Source of the DNA: Pseudomonas marginalis
Lineage (GTDB): Bacteria > Pseudomonadota > Gammaproteobacteria > Pseudomonadales > Pseudomonadaceae
Assembly (NCBI RefSeq): GCF_008692035.1
Contig: NZ_VTFG01000001.1
Location: 930,001 to 994,000, forward strand
Direction: 5' to 3'
DNA length: 64,000 nucleotides
Shown piece after piece: positions 43,627 to 53,617 of this stretch (position 1 is the first letter of the stretch; each line of letters begins with the position of its first letter). The notes beneath the pieces were generated by a model. The model had not been told where the DNA came from. It saw only the letters and a program-made list of their open reading frames with translations, and made no database searches. A program made the translations under genes and the position numbers.

Positions 43627-44106
43627 ATGAAACCCAAGAACACCCTCTGCCTCTGGTACAACGGCACCGCCGAGGAGGCTGCGCGCTTCTACGCCAGCAC
43701 CTTGCCCGACAGCACGGTCGACGCCGTGCACCTGGCCCCCGGTGACTACCCGTCCGGCAAACAGGGCGATGTGCTCACGGTGGAATTCACCGTGATGGGC
43801 ATCCCGTGCATCGGCCTCAATGGCGGCCCGATATTCCCCCACAGCGAAGCGTTTTCCTTCCAGGTCGCCACCGATGACCAGGCCGAAACCGATCGCTACT
43901 GGAACGCCATTATCGACAACGGCGGCCAGGCCAGCGCCTGCGGTTGGTGCAAGGATAAGTGGGGATTGTCGTGGCAGATCACGCCTCGGGTGTTGACCGA
44001 TGCGGTGGCCAACCCTGACCCGACAATAGCCAAACGTGCTTTCGACGCGATGATGACCATGACCAAAATCGACATTGCGGCGATTGAAGCCGCGATAAAA
44101 GGCTGA
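43627..44106 (+). CDS. PhnB-like VOC protein
   Basis: 159 residues. Starts NTLCLWYNGTAEEAARFYAS and has PCIGLNGGPIFPHSEAFSFQ and WGLSWQITPRVL, the pattern of PhnB/3-demethylubiquinone-methyltransferase-like VOC proteins. No reaction can be assigned. Same strand as the two genes before it. Confidence 0.82.
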   Translation: MKPKNTLCLWYNGTAEEAARFYASTLPDSTVDAVHLAPGDYPSGKQGDVLTVEFTVMGIPCIGLNGGPIFPHSEAFSFQVATDDQAETDRYWNAIIDNGGQASACGWCKDKWGLSWQITPRVLTDAVANPDPTIAKRAFDAMMTMTKIDIAAIEAAIKG

Positions 44107-44143
44107 TCCACCTGCACCGGCGCATTCAAGCCACGGGGGAAGT

Positions 44144-44197
44144 TGACACACCTCGTAATATTCCATGAAGATAGCCCCAGTCTTCATGGGTGTGTCA
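44144..44197. other. two-part perfect stem-loop in intergenic region
   Basis: In the 322-bp gap 44107-44428. Outer arms TGACACAC/GTGTGTCA and inner arms CCATGAAGA/TCTTCATGG (loop TAGCCCCAG), with an 11-nt bulge on the left side only. A second small stem (GTCAG/CTGAC) lies near 44330. Could be a transcript end, a small RNA or an insertion-sequence end; I see no ORF here. Confidence 0.5.
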
Positions 44198-44428
44198 GCT
44201 TATGTCCGCAACCTCAGTGGTTAACCTTTCCGTCATTGGCTTGATTGCCAAGGCGCAAGGTTGCGTGGCGCACGCCCTCAAATCGAAGAAACAGTCGCTC
44301 ATGTGACCGGGGCGCGCTGTCCCGTCAGATGAGCTGACAGGACATTGAGCGCGGACTCCCTCCCCCTTGCACAATTGCCCATGCCTTTCTGACGGTGACT
44401 CAAACGGTCAATCATCAGGAGAAAGTGC

Positions 44429-45292
44429 ATGTCATCGTTTCAAGGTATCTGGGTTCCCGTGGTCACGCCGTTCCAGGACGGCGCCATCGATTTTGTCGGC
44501 CTGCACCGCCTGGTCAGCCACCTGCTGGACAAGCACGTGGCCGGGATCATGGTGTGCACCACCACCGGCGAAGCCGCATCTCTCAGCCGCCAGGAACAAT
44601 TGGCGGTGCTGGATGCGGTATTGCAACAGGTGCCCGCCCACCGTGTGGTGATGGGTCTGGCGGGCAACAACCAGATTGAGCTGCTGCAATTCCAGGCCGA
44701 GGTGCTCAAGCGCCCGCTGGCGGGTTTGCTGGTGCCCGCGCCGAGTTACATCCGCCCCTCCCAGGCCGGCCTTGAAGCGTTCTTTCGCACGGTGGCCGAT
44801 GCGTCCAGCGTGCCGATCATTCTCTACGACATTCCCTACCGTACCGGCGTGACCTTCGAGCAGGCGACCTTGCTGAACATCGTCGCGCACCCGCAGATCG
44901 TGGCGATCAAGGACTGCGGCGGCAACCTGGGCAATACCCTGGCGGTGTTGGCCAGCGGTGAGGCCGATGTGTTGTGTGGCGAGGACCTGCAGATCTTCAA
45001 TGCGCTGTGCCTGGGTGCCAGCGGTGCGATTGCCGCGTCGGCCCATGTGTGCACCGAACAGTTTGTGGCGCTGTGGCAACAGGTAAGGGACAACCAGTTG
45101 GCTGAGGCGCGGGCGACGTTCCTTGGCTTGGTGCCGTTGATCAACACACTGTTCATGGAGCCCAACCCGGCGCCGGTGAAAGCCGCACTGGCGCTGGAGG
45201 GCTTGATCGAGAGTGAGTTGCGGGCGCCGATGCAGCGGGCAACCGAGGCGGTCATCGCAAAGCTGCAAAGGCTTTCACGCCAGGCCCAATAA
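44429..45292 (+). CDS. dihydrodipicolinate synthase/N-acetylneuraminate lyase family
   Basis: 287 residues, TIM-barrel class I aldolase. Visible: CTTTGEAASLSRQE (substrate carboxylate site), ILYDIPYRTGV (catalytic Tyr), VAIKDCGGNL (Schiff-base Lys about 160). In a stand-alone position and outside a lysine operon, it is more likely a catabolic keto-acid aldolase or 4-hydroxyproline-type enzyme than the housekeeping dapA. AGGAGAAAG precedes the ATG. Confidence 0.88.
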   Translation: MSSFQGIWVPVVTPFQDGAIDFVGLHRLVSHLLDKHVAGIMVCTTTGEAASLSRQEQLAVLDAVLQQVPAHRVVMGLAGNNQIELLQFQAEVLKRPLAGLLVPAPSYIRPSQAGLEAFFRTVADASSVPIILYDIPYRTGVTFEQATLLNIVAHPQIVAIKDCGGNLGNTLAVLASGEADVLCGEDLQIFNALCLGASGAIAASAHVCTEQFVALWQQVRDNQLAEARATFLGLVPLINTLFMEPNPAPVKAALALEGLIESELRAPMQRATEAVIAKLQRLSRQAQ

Positions 45293-45295
45293 CCT

Positions 45296-45323
45296 GTGGT
45301 GAGCGAGCTTGCCCGCTCATCAC
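45296..45323. repeat. REP hairpin after the aldolase gene
   Basis: GTGGTGAGCG and CGCTCATCAC around AGCTTGCC. First element of the repeat-filled 519-bp gap 45293-45811. Confidence 0.65.
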
Positions 45324-45794
45324 AATAAGCTTGCGCAGGCTCACCCATTGCACCTCCACACCCCACGTGATCTGAGGACTACTCGTAACTTGTGGTGAGC
45401 GGGCTTGTCCCGCGCTGGGCTGCGAAGCAGACCCAAAACCAGGCGCTGCGGTTTACCTGACAGAACACAGGAAGCCTGATTGGGGCTGCTGCGCAGCCCG
45501 GCGCGGGGCAAGCCCGCTCACCACAACAAGCCCGCTCACCACAGCAAGCCCGCTCATCACAATAAGCTTGCGCAGGCTCACCCATTGCACCTCCACGCCC
45601 CACGTGATCTGAGGACTACTCGTAACCTGTGGTGAGCGGGCTTGCCCCGCGTTGGGCTGCGCAGCAGACCCAAAACCAGGCGCTGCGGTTTACCTGACAG
45701 AACACAGGGAGCCTGATTGGGGCTGCTGCGCAGCCCGGCGCGGGGCAAGCCCGCTCACCACAACAAGCCCGCTCATCACAACAAGCCCGCTCAC
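45321..45794. repeat. 237-bp tandem duplication containing REP pairs
   Basis: Two copies, 45321-45557 and 45558-45794, with fewer than ten visible differences. Each copy holds two long inverted REP arms (GTGGTGAGCGGGCTTG... and ...CAAGCCCGCTCACCAC) around a unique core of about 60 bp, then 18-bp tandem units of CAAGCCCGCTCACCACAA type (45509, 45527, 45545; 45746, 45764, 45782). Looks like a REPIN-type element that was duplicated recently. Confidence 0.8.
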
Positions 45795-45811
45795 CACAGA
45801 AGCTCAGGGCA

Positions 45812-46504
45812 TCAGGAAATCTGCCCCCCCACCTGCCGGGCGGTATGCAACCGGTGCAACGTGATCTCGCGCACCGCCTGCTTGCTCAGTTCGATATGCC
45901 GCTTCAGCAGGTGCTGCGCCTGGTCAGCCTGGCGTTGCACGATGGCCGCAAGTATTTGCCCATGCTCTTCGTACGTCGCCGCAATGCGGGGCGCCTGGGT
46001 AAAGTCGAGCCGCCGGATGATGCGGATCTGCTCCGTGATGGCGTAGTGCATGCGCGCCATTTCACGGTTGCCGGTGGCTTCCACCAACGCGCAATGAAAA
46101 CGCTCATCCAGCGCCGATACGGCCTGGGCGTCCTCCAGGCGCTCGCCCTCCTGCACCTGCCAGGTGGCCTGCAACGCTTGCAGCATCGGGTTCGGTTCAT
46201 CCATCGCACATAACCGGCCGACAGCCGCCAGTTCCAACACGATGCGCACGTCGTAGAGCTCTTCGAAGTAGGCGAAATCGAACGGCTTCACCTGCCAGCC
46301 GCTGCGAAAATACACCTCCACATACCCTTCCCGTTCCAAGCGATACAGCGCCTGACGCACCGGCGTGCGACTGGCGTGCATGCGTTCGGCCACCTCGCCT
46401 TCGCTGAAGCGATCGCCCGGCAGCAGGCGGAAGTCGAAGATATCCGCCTTGAGCTGCGCGTAGACCTGCTCGGCCAGGCTGTCGGGGCGTGTCTTGGCCC
46501 CCAT
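45812..46504 (-). CDS. GntR-family regulator (FadR/FCD type)
   Basis: 230 residues. N-terminal winged HTH (SLAEQVYAQLKADIFDFRLL; SEGEVAERMHASRTPVRQAL; REGYVEVYF) and an all-helical FCD ligand domain (ELYDVRIVLELAAVGRL; DERFHCALVEATGN). The ATG at 46504 gives a normal length. It starts 2 bp after the allophanate hydrolase stop, so it is co-transcribed and probably controls that operon. Confidence 0.9.
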   Translation of the reverse strand: MGAKTRPDSLAEQVYAQLKADIFDFRLLPGDRFSEGEVAERMHASRTPVRQALYRLEREGYVEVYFRSGWQVKPFDFAYFEELYDVRIVLELAAVGRLCAMDEPNPMLQALQATWQVQEGERLEDAQAVSALDERFHCALVEATGNREMARMHYAITEQIRIIRRLDFTQAPRIAATYEEHGQILAAIVQRQADQAQHLLKRHIELSKQAVREITLHRLHTARQVGGQIS

Positions 46505-46506
46505 GC

Positions 46507-48303
46507 TCAGCCCCGGCTCGCAATAAAGGCGCGCCAGCCACCGAACTCGGTGATATCGAGGGCGTCGGCCAGTGCCCAGGGCTCGCAGATGAAGCCTTTG
46601 ACGCTGCGCCCATCCGCCAGCAGCAGGTTGCCGATCCCCAGCGGTGCGGGGATCTCGGCGACGAACTCGCCAAAGCGTGCGAGGGGCATGTCCCACAGCT
46701 CGACAATGATCGCCCGACCGCTGTCCGCCTTGGCCAGCCCTGGCTTGGGCGGCACCGTGCCCGGCAGCGCGTACAGGCGGTAAGTGTCGGCCGTCAGGGT
46801 TTGCTCCACCAGCACCGCGTTACGCGTCGTCAGTTGGACATTCAGTGGCATGCCGGTGAGGTGCGCGCCCACCACCGCCACGCGCACGCAGCCGGGGGCT
46901 TGGGCGGGTGCGGACGGTGACGGCAGATAACGCTGGGTGGCGCCCAAAAGCAGCTCCAGGCTGGCTTGCCAGCGCTTGCCCAGGTGCGCCAGCGCCGTGT
47001 CATGCCAGGCCGGTGCGAGCAAGGTAATGCCGCTGGGCAAGCCATCGGCGCGGATACCGGCCGGCAGCGCCAGGGCCGAGAGGTCGGCCAGGTTGGTGAA
47101 GTTGGTGTAGTAGCCGAACTGCGAGTTGTAGCGCACCGGCTCTTCCGCCATCTCGGCCATGGTGCGCAGGGTTGGCGAAGTCGGCACCAGCAAGGCATCG
47201 AAACCGGCCAGGCTGTCGTTGATGCGGCGGCTCAGTTCGGCCCGCAGGTATTCGGCTTTGAAGGCGTCGCAGGCGCTGTACTGGCGGCCATTCTCGACAA
47301 TGCCGCGCACCACCGGGTTGATTGCCTCGGGCTGGTTTTCCAGCATGCTTTCCAGGGCCACGGTGCGTTCGGCGACCCAGGGGCCGAAGTACAGCTGGTC
47401 CGCCAGTTCCTTGAACGCAGTGAAATCCACCGGGGTGATCACCGCGCCCAGCGCCTTGAAGTGTTCGACCGCGTGTTCGAACACGGCCTGGTTCTGGGTA
47501 TCGCCGAAAAACTCCAGGGCCGCCGGGATGGCCAGCTTGATCGAAGCGCCCACCGCCACTGGCGCCGTGTTGGGGTTGGCGCGGGAATAGGCATCGCTGG
47601 CGTCGTATCCCGCCGCAACGTGCGCCACGGTCTCGGCATCTTCCACGGTCAAGGCAAACACCGAGACGCAATCCACCGTGCGGCAAGCCGGCACCAGGCC
47701 AGTATTGGACAAACGCCCCTTGGTCGGCTTCAACCCGACGATATTGTTGAACCCCGCTGGTACGCGCCCGGAGCCCGCCGTGTCGGTGCCCAGGGAAAAC
47801 GCCACCAGCCCACGGGCGACCACCGACGCAGAGCCGGAGCTGGAGCCGCCGCTGACGTAATCGCCATTGAAACTGTTGCCCACCGCGCCATACGGCGAAC
47901 GGGTGCCCACCAGGCCGGTGGCGAACTGATCGAGGTTGGTCTTGCCCATCAGGATCGCGCCGGCGGCGCGCAGCTTCTGCACGACCGAGGCATCCCGGGT
48001 CGCGCGGTAGGCAAATTCTGGGCAGGCGGCAGTGGTGTCCCAGCCGGCCGCGTCGATGTTGTCCTTGATCGCAAACGGCACGCCATACAACGGCAGCTGG
48101 GTCATATCACCGCCCAGCGCTGCCAGCCGTTCGCTCAACTGTGCCAACTGCTCGGCCAATGACGACGGCTGGGCGCGGGCGATCCAGGCGCTGTCCTCGG
48201 GGGGGTATTGCGCGGCCAGGGTGAGCAAAATGTCCGGCGTGATCGCGCCGCTGCGGTAAGCAGCCTGCCATTCACCGAGGGTCCAGCCAAAAACGTTGTG
48301 CAT
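46507..48303 (-). CDS. atzF: allophanate hydrolase
   Basis: 598 residues. Converts allophanate to ammonia and CO2. Amidase-signature domain with Lys in VPFAIKDNIDAAGWDT, the Ser-rich loop GGSSSGSASVVARG and nucleophile Ser in GTDTAGSGRVPAG, then the C-terminal domain of AtzF (VRVAVVGAHLTGMPLNVQL; GKGF-like end SVKGFICEP). GGAG precedes the ATG at 48303. No urea carboxylase is adjacent, which is unusual; upstream is the divergent cystathionine beta-synthase gene. Confidence 0.9.
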   Translation of the reverse strand: MHNVFGWTLGEWQAAYRSGAITPDILLTLAAQYPPEDSAWIARAQPSSLAEQLAQLSERLAALGGDMTQLPLYGVPFAIKDNIDAAGWDTTAACPEFAYRATRDASVVQKLRAAGAILMGKTNLDQFATGLVGTRSPYGAVGNSFNGDYVSGGSSSGSASVVARGLVAFSLGTDTAGSGRVPAGFNNIVGLKPTKGRLSNTGLVPACRTVDCVSVFALTVEDAETVAHVAAGYDASDAYSRANPNTAPVAVGASIKLAIPAALEFFGDTQNQAVFEHAVEHFKALGAVITPVDFTAFKELADQLYFGPWVAERTVALESMLENQPEAINPVVRGIVENGRQYSACDAFKAEYLRAELSRRINDSLAGFDALLVPTSPTLRTMAEMAEEPVRYNSQFGYYTNFTNLADLSALALPAGIRADGLPSGITLLAPAWHDTALAHLGKRWQASLELLLGATQRYLPSPSAPAQAPGCVRVAVVGAHLTGMPLNVQLTTRNAVLVEQTLTADTYRLYALPGTVPPKPGLAKADSGRAIIVELWDMPLARFGEFVAEIPAPLGIGNLLLADGRSVKGFICEPWALADALDITEFGGWRAFIASRG

Positions 48304-48549
48304 GGGAAACTCCATCTTGTATCCAAGTTTGGATTTCTCTAAAGCAAAGCCCACGCCAGGTCACTCTGCCAGTGATTACGCAGGTATCGCCGCACAACGT
48401 GCGCTTAGATAGCGCACCCGGGCATCGTCCATGCGCCAAAAAAAGACATTCAATCGACCCCTCGGTTGCGACCGACCCGATACCGACCTACTGTTCCAGA
48501 CCATGCTCTGCCATTTGCTGTCCCCCACCCTAAGCCTTCAGGTGACGAC

Positions 48550-49922
<1,373 letters not shown>

Positions 49923-49926
<4 letters not shown>

Positions 49927-51089
49927 GCCAGCCCGATAAAAGCGCGTTTGCCACCCGTGTGATCCACGCCGGGCAGTCACCCGACCCGACCACGGGCGCG
50001 CTGATGCCGCCGATCTACGCCAACTCCACCTACCTGCAGGACAGCCCCGGCGTGCACAAGGGCTTCGACTACGGCCGCTCCCACAACCCCACGCGGTTTG
50101 CCCTGGAGCGCTGCGTGGCCGACCTCGAAGGCGGCAGCCAGGCGTTTGCCTTCGCGTCCGGGCTGGCGGCAATCTCCACGGTGCTGGAGTTGCTGGATGC
50201 CGGCGCCCATATCGTGTCCGGCAACGACCTCTACGGCGGCACCTTCCGCCTGTTCGACAAGGTGCGCCAGCGCAGTGCCGGGCACCGTTTCAGCTTTGTC
50301 GACCTGAGTGATGTGACGGCGTTCGAAGCGTCCTTGCAGGACGACACGCGGATGGTCTGGGTCGAAACCCCAAGCAACCCGCTGCTGAGCCTCACCGACC
50401 TCGCCGCCATCGCCCGGATCTGCCGCAGCCGCGGCATTCTCTGCGTGGCCGACAATACCTTCGCCAGCCCGTGGATCCAGCGCCCGCTGGAGTTGGGTGT
50501 CGACATCGTGGTGCACTCCAGCACCAAGTACCTCAATGGTCACTCCGATGTGATCGGCGGCATCGCCATCGTCGGTGACAACCCCGAGTTGGCCGAGCGC
50601 GTGGGCTTTTTGCAAAACTCGGTTGGGGCCATCGCCGGCCCGTTCGACGCCTTCCTCACCCTGCGCGGCGTGAAAACCCTGGCCCTGCGCATGGAGCGCC
50701 ATTGCAGCAACGCCCTCGACCTGGCGACCTGGCTGGAGCAGCAACCGCAGGTATCACGGGTCTATTACCCAGGCCTGGCGTCCCACCCGCAGCACGAACT
50801 GGCGCGCAGGCAGATGCGCGGGTTTGGCGGGATGATCTCGGTGGACTTGAACAGCGACCTGAACGGCGCCACGCGCTTCCTGGAAACCGTCAAGCTCTTC
50901 GCCCTGGCCGAGAGCCTGGGCGGCGTGGAAAGCCTGATCGAACACCCGGCGATCATGACCCACGCCAGCATCCCGGCGGCGACCCGCGCGCAGTTGGGGA
51001 TTGGCGACGGGCTGGTGCGGTTGTCGGTGGGGGTTGAGGACGTGGAGGATCTACGGGCAGACCTCGCCCAGGCCTTGGCCCGGATATAA
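49923..51089 (+). CDS. cystathionine gamma-lyase/synthase-type PLP enzyme
   Basis: 388 residues, Cys/Met-metabolism PLP family. PLP Lys in VVHSSTKYLNGHSDVIGG; AFASGLAAISTVLELL and VETPSNPLLSLTDL are conserved family segments. Coupled to cystathionine beta-synthase, so it most likely cleaves cystathionine to cysteine, 2-oxobutyrate and ammonia. Gamma-synthase activity cannot be excluded from sequence alone. A REP hairpin follows. Confidence 0.9.
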
Positions 51090-51114
51090 ATCCCCCCAGA
51101 AAACAAAGATCAAC

Positions 51115-51142
51115 TGTGGGAGGGGGCTTGCTCCCTCCCACA
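51115..51142. repeat. REP hairpin between convergent genes
   Basis: TGTGGGAGGG and CCCTCCCACA around GGCTTGCT, placed between the gamma-lyase and YcaO-fusion stops where it can terminate both. Confidence 0.75.
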
Positions 51143-51153
51143 TTGGGTATGCG

Positions 51154-53352
51154 TCACCCCTGGACGATGTTGGCACGCGCCGAATGCAGCTTCTTGTAGC
51201 TCTCGATCAAGCGCAAATGCCGGTCCAGCCCTTCCAGCTTCATGCTGGTCGGCGTCAACCCATGGAAGCGCACACTGCCGTTGACCGAACCGATCACCGC
51301 GTCCATCCGCTCATTGCCGAACATGCGGCGGAAGTTGGCTTCGTAGTCCGCCAGTTCCAGGTCGTCGTCCAGTTCCATCTCCAGCACCGCATTCAACGCC
51401 TGGTAGAACAGGCCACGCTCGGCGGTGTTGTCGTTGTACTGCAGGAACATCTCCACGCACTCCTTGGCCTCTTCGTACTGTTGCAAGGCGAGGAAGATCA
51501 GCAGCTTCAATTCGAGGATGGTCAGTTGGCCCCAGGCCGTGTTGTCGTCGAACTCGATGCCGATCAGGGTGGTGATGTCGGTGTAGTCGTCCAGCTCGCT
51601 TTCGATCAGGCGCTCGACCAACCCCTGCAATTCCGCTTCGTCCAGGCGGTGCAGGTTGAGGATGTCCTCGCGGAAGAACAGCGCCTTGTTGGTGTTGTCC
51701 CAGATCAGGTCGTCCACCGGGTAGATTTCCGAGTAATCCGGCACCAGGATGCGGCAGGCGGTTGCGCCGAGGTGTTCGTATACCGCCATATAGGCTTCCT
51801 TGCCCATGCCTTCGAGGATGCCGAACAAGGTCGCGGCCTCTTGGGCGTTGGAGTCTTCACCTTCGCCTGAGAAGTCCCACTCGACAAATTCGTAGTCCGA
51901 TTGGGCGCTGAAGAAGCGCCACGACACCACACCGCTGGAGTCGATAAAGTGCTCGACGAAGTTGTTCGGCTCGGTCACCGCCTGGGCTTCGAAGGTCGGC
52001 TGCGGCAGGTCGTTCAAGCCTTCGAAGCTGCGGCCTTGCAGCAGTTCGGTAAGGCTGCGTTCCAGCGCCACTTCCAGGCTCGGGTGGGCACCGAACGAGG
52101 CGAACACGCCGCCGGTGCGCGGGTTCATCAAGGTCACGCACATCACCGGGAATTCGCCGCCCAGGGACGCGTCCTTGACCAGCACCGGGAAACCCTGGGC
52201 TTCCAGGCCTGCAATACCCGCCAGGATGCCCGGGTACTTAGCGAGCACGTCAGCCGGCACGTCCGGCAGGGCAAATTCGCCCTCGATAATTTCGCGCTTC
52301 ACCGCACGCTCGAAAATCTCCGACAGGCACTGCACCTGGGCCTCGGCCAGGGTGTTGCCCGCGCTCATGCCGTTGCTGAGGTAGAGGTTCTCGATCAGGT
52401 TGGACGGGAAATACACCACCTCGCCATCCGACTGGCGCACGAACGGCAGCGAAACGATGCCGCGCGCTTCGTTGCCGGAGTTGGTGTCGAACAGGTGCGA
52501 GCCGCGCAACTCGCCGTCGCGGTTGTAGACCTTCAGGCAGTAGGCATCGAGGATTTCGCCGGGCAGCTCGTCATTCGGGCCCGGCTGGAACCAGCGCTCG
52601 TCCGGGTAATGCACGAACGGCGCGTTGGCCAGTTCCTCACCCCAGAACTGGTCGTTGTAGAAGAAGTTGCAGTTGAGCCGCTCGATGAACTCGCCCAACG
52701 CCGACGCCAGGGCGCCCTCCTTGGTCGCGCCCTTGCCGTTGGTAAAGCACATCGGTGAATGGGCGTCGCGGATATGCAGCGACCACACGTTTGGCACGAT
52801 ATTGCGCCACGAGGCAATCTCGATCTTCATGCCCAGGCCGGCAAGGATCCCGGACATGTTGGCGATGGTCTGCTCCAGCGGCAGGTCCTTGCCGGCAATA
52901 TAAGTGCCCGCCTCGCTGCCCGCGCCCGGCATCAACAGGGCCTGGGCATCGGCGTCGAGGTTGTCCACTTCTTCGATCACGAATTGCGGCCCGGCCTGCA
53001 CCACTTTCTTCACGGTGCAACGGTCGATGGAACGCAGGATGCCCTGGCGGTCCTTATCGGAAATATCGGCCGGCAACTCGACCTGGATCTTGAAGATCTG
53101 GTTATAGCGGTTTTCCGGATCGACAATATTGTTCTGCGACAGGCGAATATTGTCCGTGGGGATGTTGCGCGTGCTGCAGTACAACTTGACGAAGTACGCC
53201 GCGCACAACGCCGACGAGGCCAGGAAATAATCGAACGGCCCCGGTGCCGAGCCATCGCCTTTATAGCGAATAGGCTGGTCGGCAATCACCGTGAAGTCAT
53301 CGAACTTGGCTTCAAGCCGGAGGTTGTCGAGAAAGTTGACCTTGATTTCCAT
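51154..53352 (-). CDS. OsmC-YcaO fusion protein
   Basis: 732 residues. Residues 1-145 form an OsmC-type domain with both conserved Cys (SSALCAAYFVKLYC; DRCTVKKVV). From about 165 the protein follows E. coli YcaO (VWSLHIRDA; CFTNGKGATKEGALASALGE; SNGMSAGNTLAEAQVQCLSE; FASFGAHPSLEVALERSLTE). YcaO uses ATP to activate amides and in E. coli aids RimO-dependent modification of ribosomal protein S12. The OsmC half (peroxide reductase fold) is absent in E. coli YcaO. The start at 53352 excludes an unlikely hydrophobic extension. Confidence 0.9.
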   Translation of the reverse strand: MEIKVNFLDNLRLEAKFDDFTVIADQPIRYKGDGSAPGPFDYFLASSALCAAYFVKLYCSTRNIPTDNIRLSQNNIVDPENRYNQIFKIQVELPADISDKDRQGILRSIDRCTVKKVVQAGPQFVIEEVDNLDADAQALLMPGAGSEAGTYIAGKDLPLEQTIANMSGILAGLGMKIEIASWRNIVPNVWSLHIRDAHSPMCFTNGKGATKEGALASALGEFIERLNCNFFYNDQFWGEELANAPFVHYPDERWFQPGPNDELPGEILDAYCLKVYNRDGELRGSHLFDTNSGNEARGIVSLPFVRQSDGEVVYFPSNLIENLYLSNGMSAGNTLAEAQVQCLSEIFERAVKREIIEGEFALPDVPADVLAKYPGILAGIAGLEAQGFPVLVKDASLGGEFPVMCVTLMNPRTGGVFASFGAHPSLEVALERSLTELLQGRSFEGLNDLPQPTFEAQAVTEPNNFVEHFIDSSGVVSWRFFSAQSDYEFVEWDFSGEGEDSNAQEAATLFGILEGMGKEAYMAVYEHLGATACRILVPDYSEIYPVDDLIWDNTNKALFFREDILNLHRLDEAELQGLVERLIESELDDYTDITTLIGIEFDDNTAWGQLTILELKLLIFLALQQYEEAKECVEMFLQYNDNTAERGLFYQALNAVLEMELDDDLELADYEANFRRMFGNERMDAVIGSVNGSVRFHGLTPTSMKLEGLDRHLRLIESYKKLHSARANIVQG

Positions 53353-53617
53353 GGGGGCACACCAGAATAACGGGCTAAACAAAATGGCCGCCATTATGAG
53401 GTTTTTCATCGGGAAGTTTCAGGCTTTTCAATCATGCGGGGTGATGGATAGCGGTTCTGCCGGCGCGATTCCCCACCGGACGTGCTGAATAACAAGTGAA
53501 TATTTCATGCATCAATGCCCCGCAAATTTTATCTCATAGCATTTGAAAAGCCGCTGGAACGGTGCCAGCATGGCTATGTGCCACTATTTAATTTCAGCGC
53601 TTCAGGTGAGGGTCAAT

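Noticed and set aside
45500..45800. Regular short repeats resembling a CRISPR array
   Set aside because: The 18-bp units are directly adjacent with no spacers, match REP sequence and have no cas genes nearby.
53425..53485. Sequence with GGGGTGA and ATTCCCCACCGG resembling part of the FMN riboswitch
   Set aside because: The two pieces are split by about 20 unrelated bases, the other conserved FMN elements are missing, and the next gene is a diguanylate cyclase, not a riboflavin gene.
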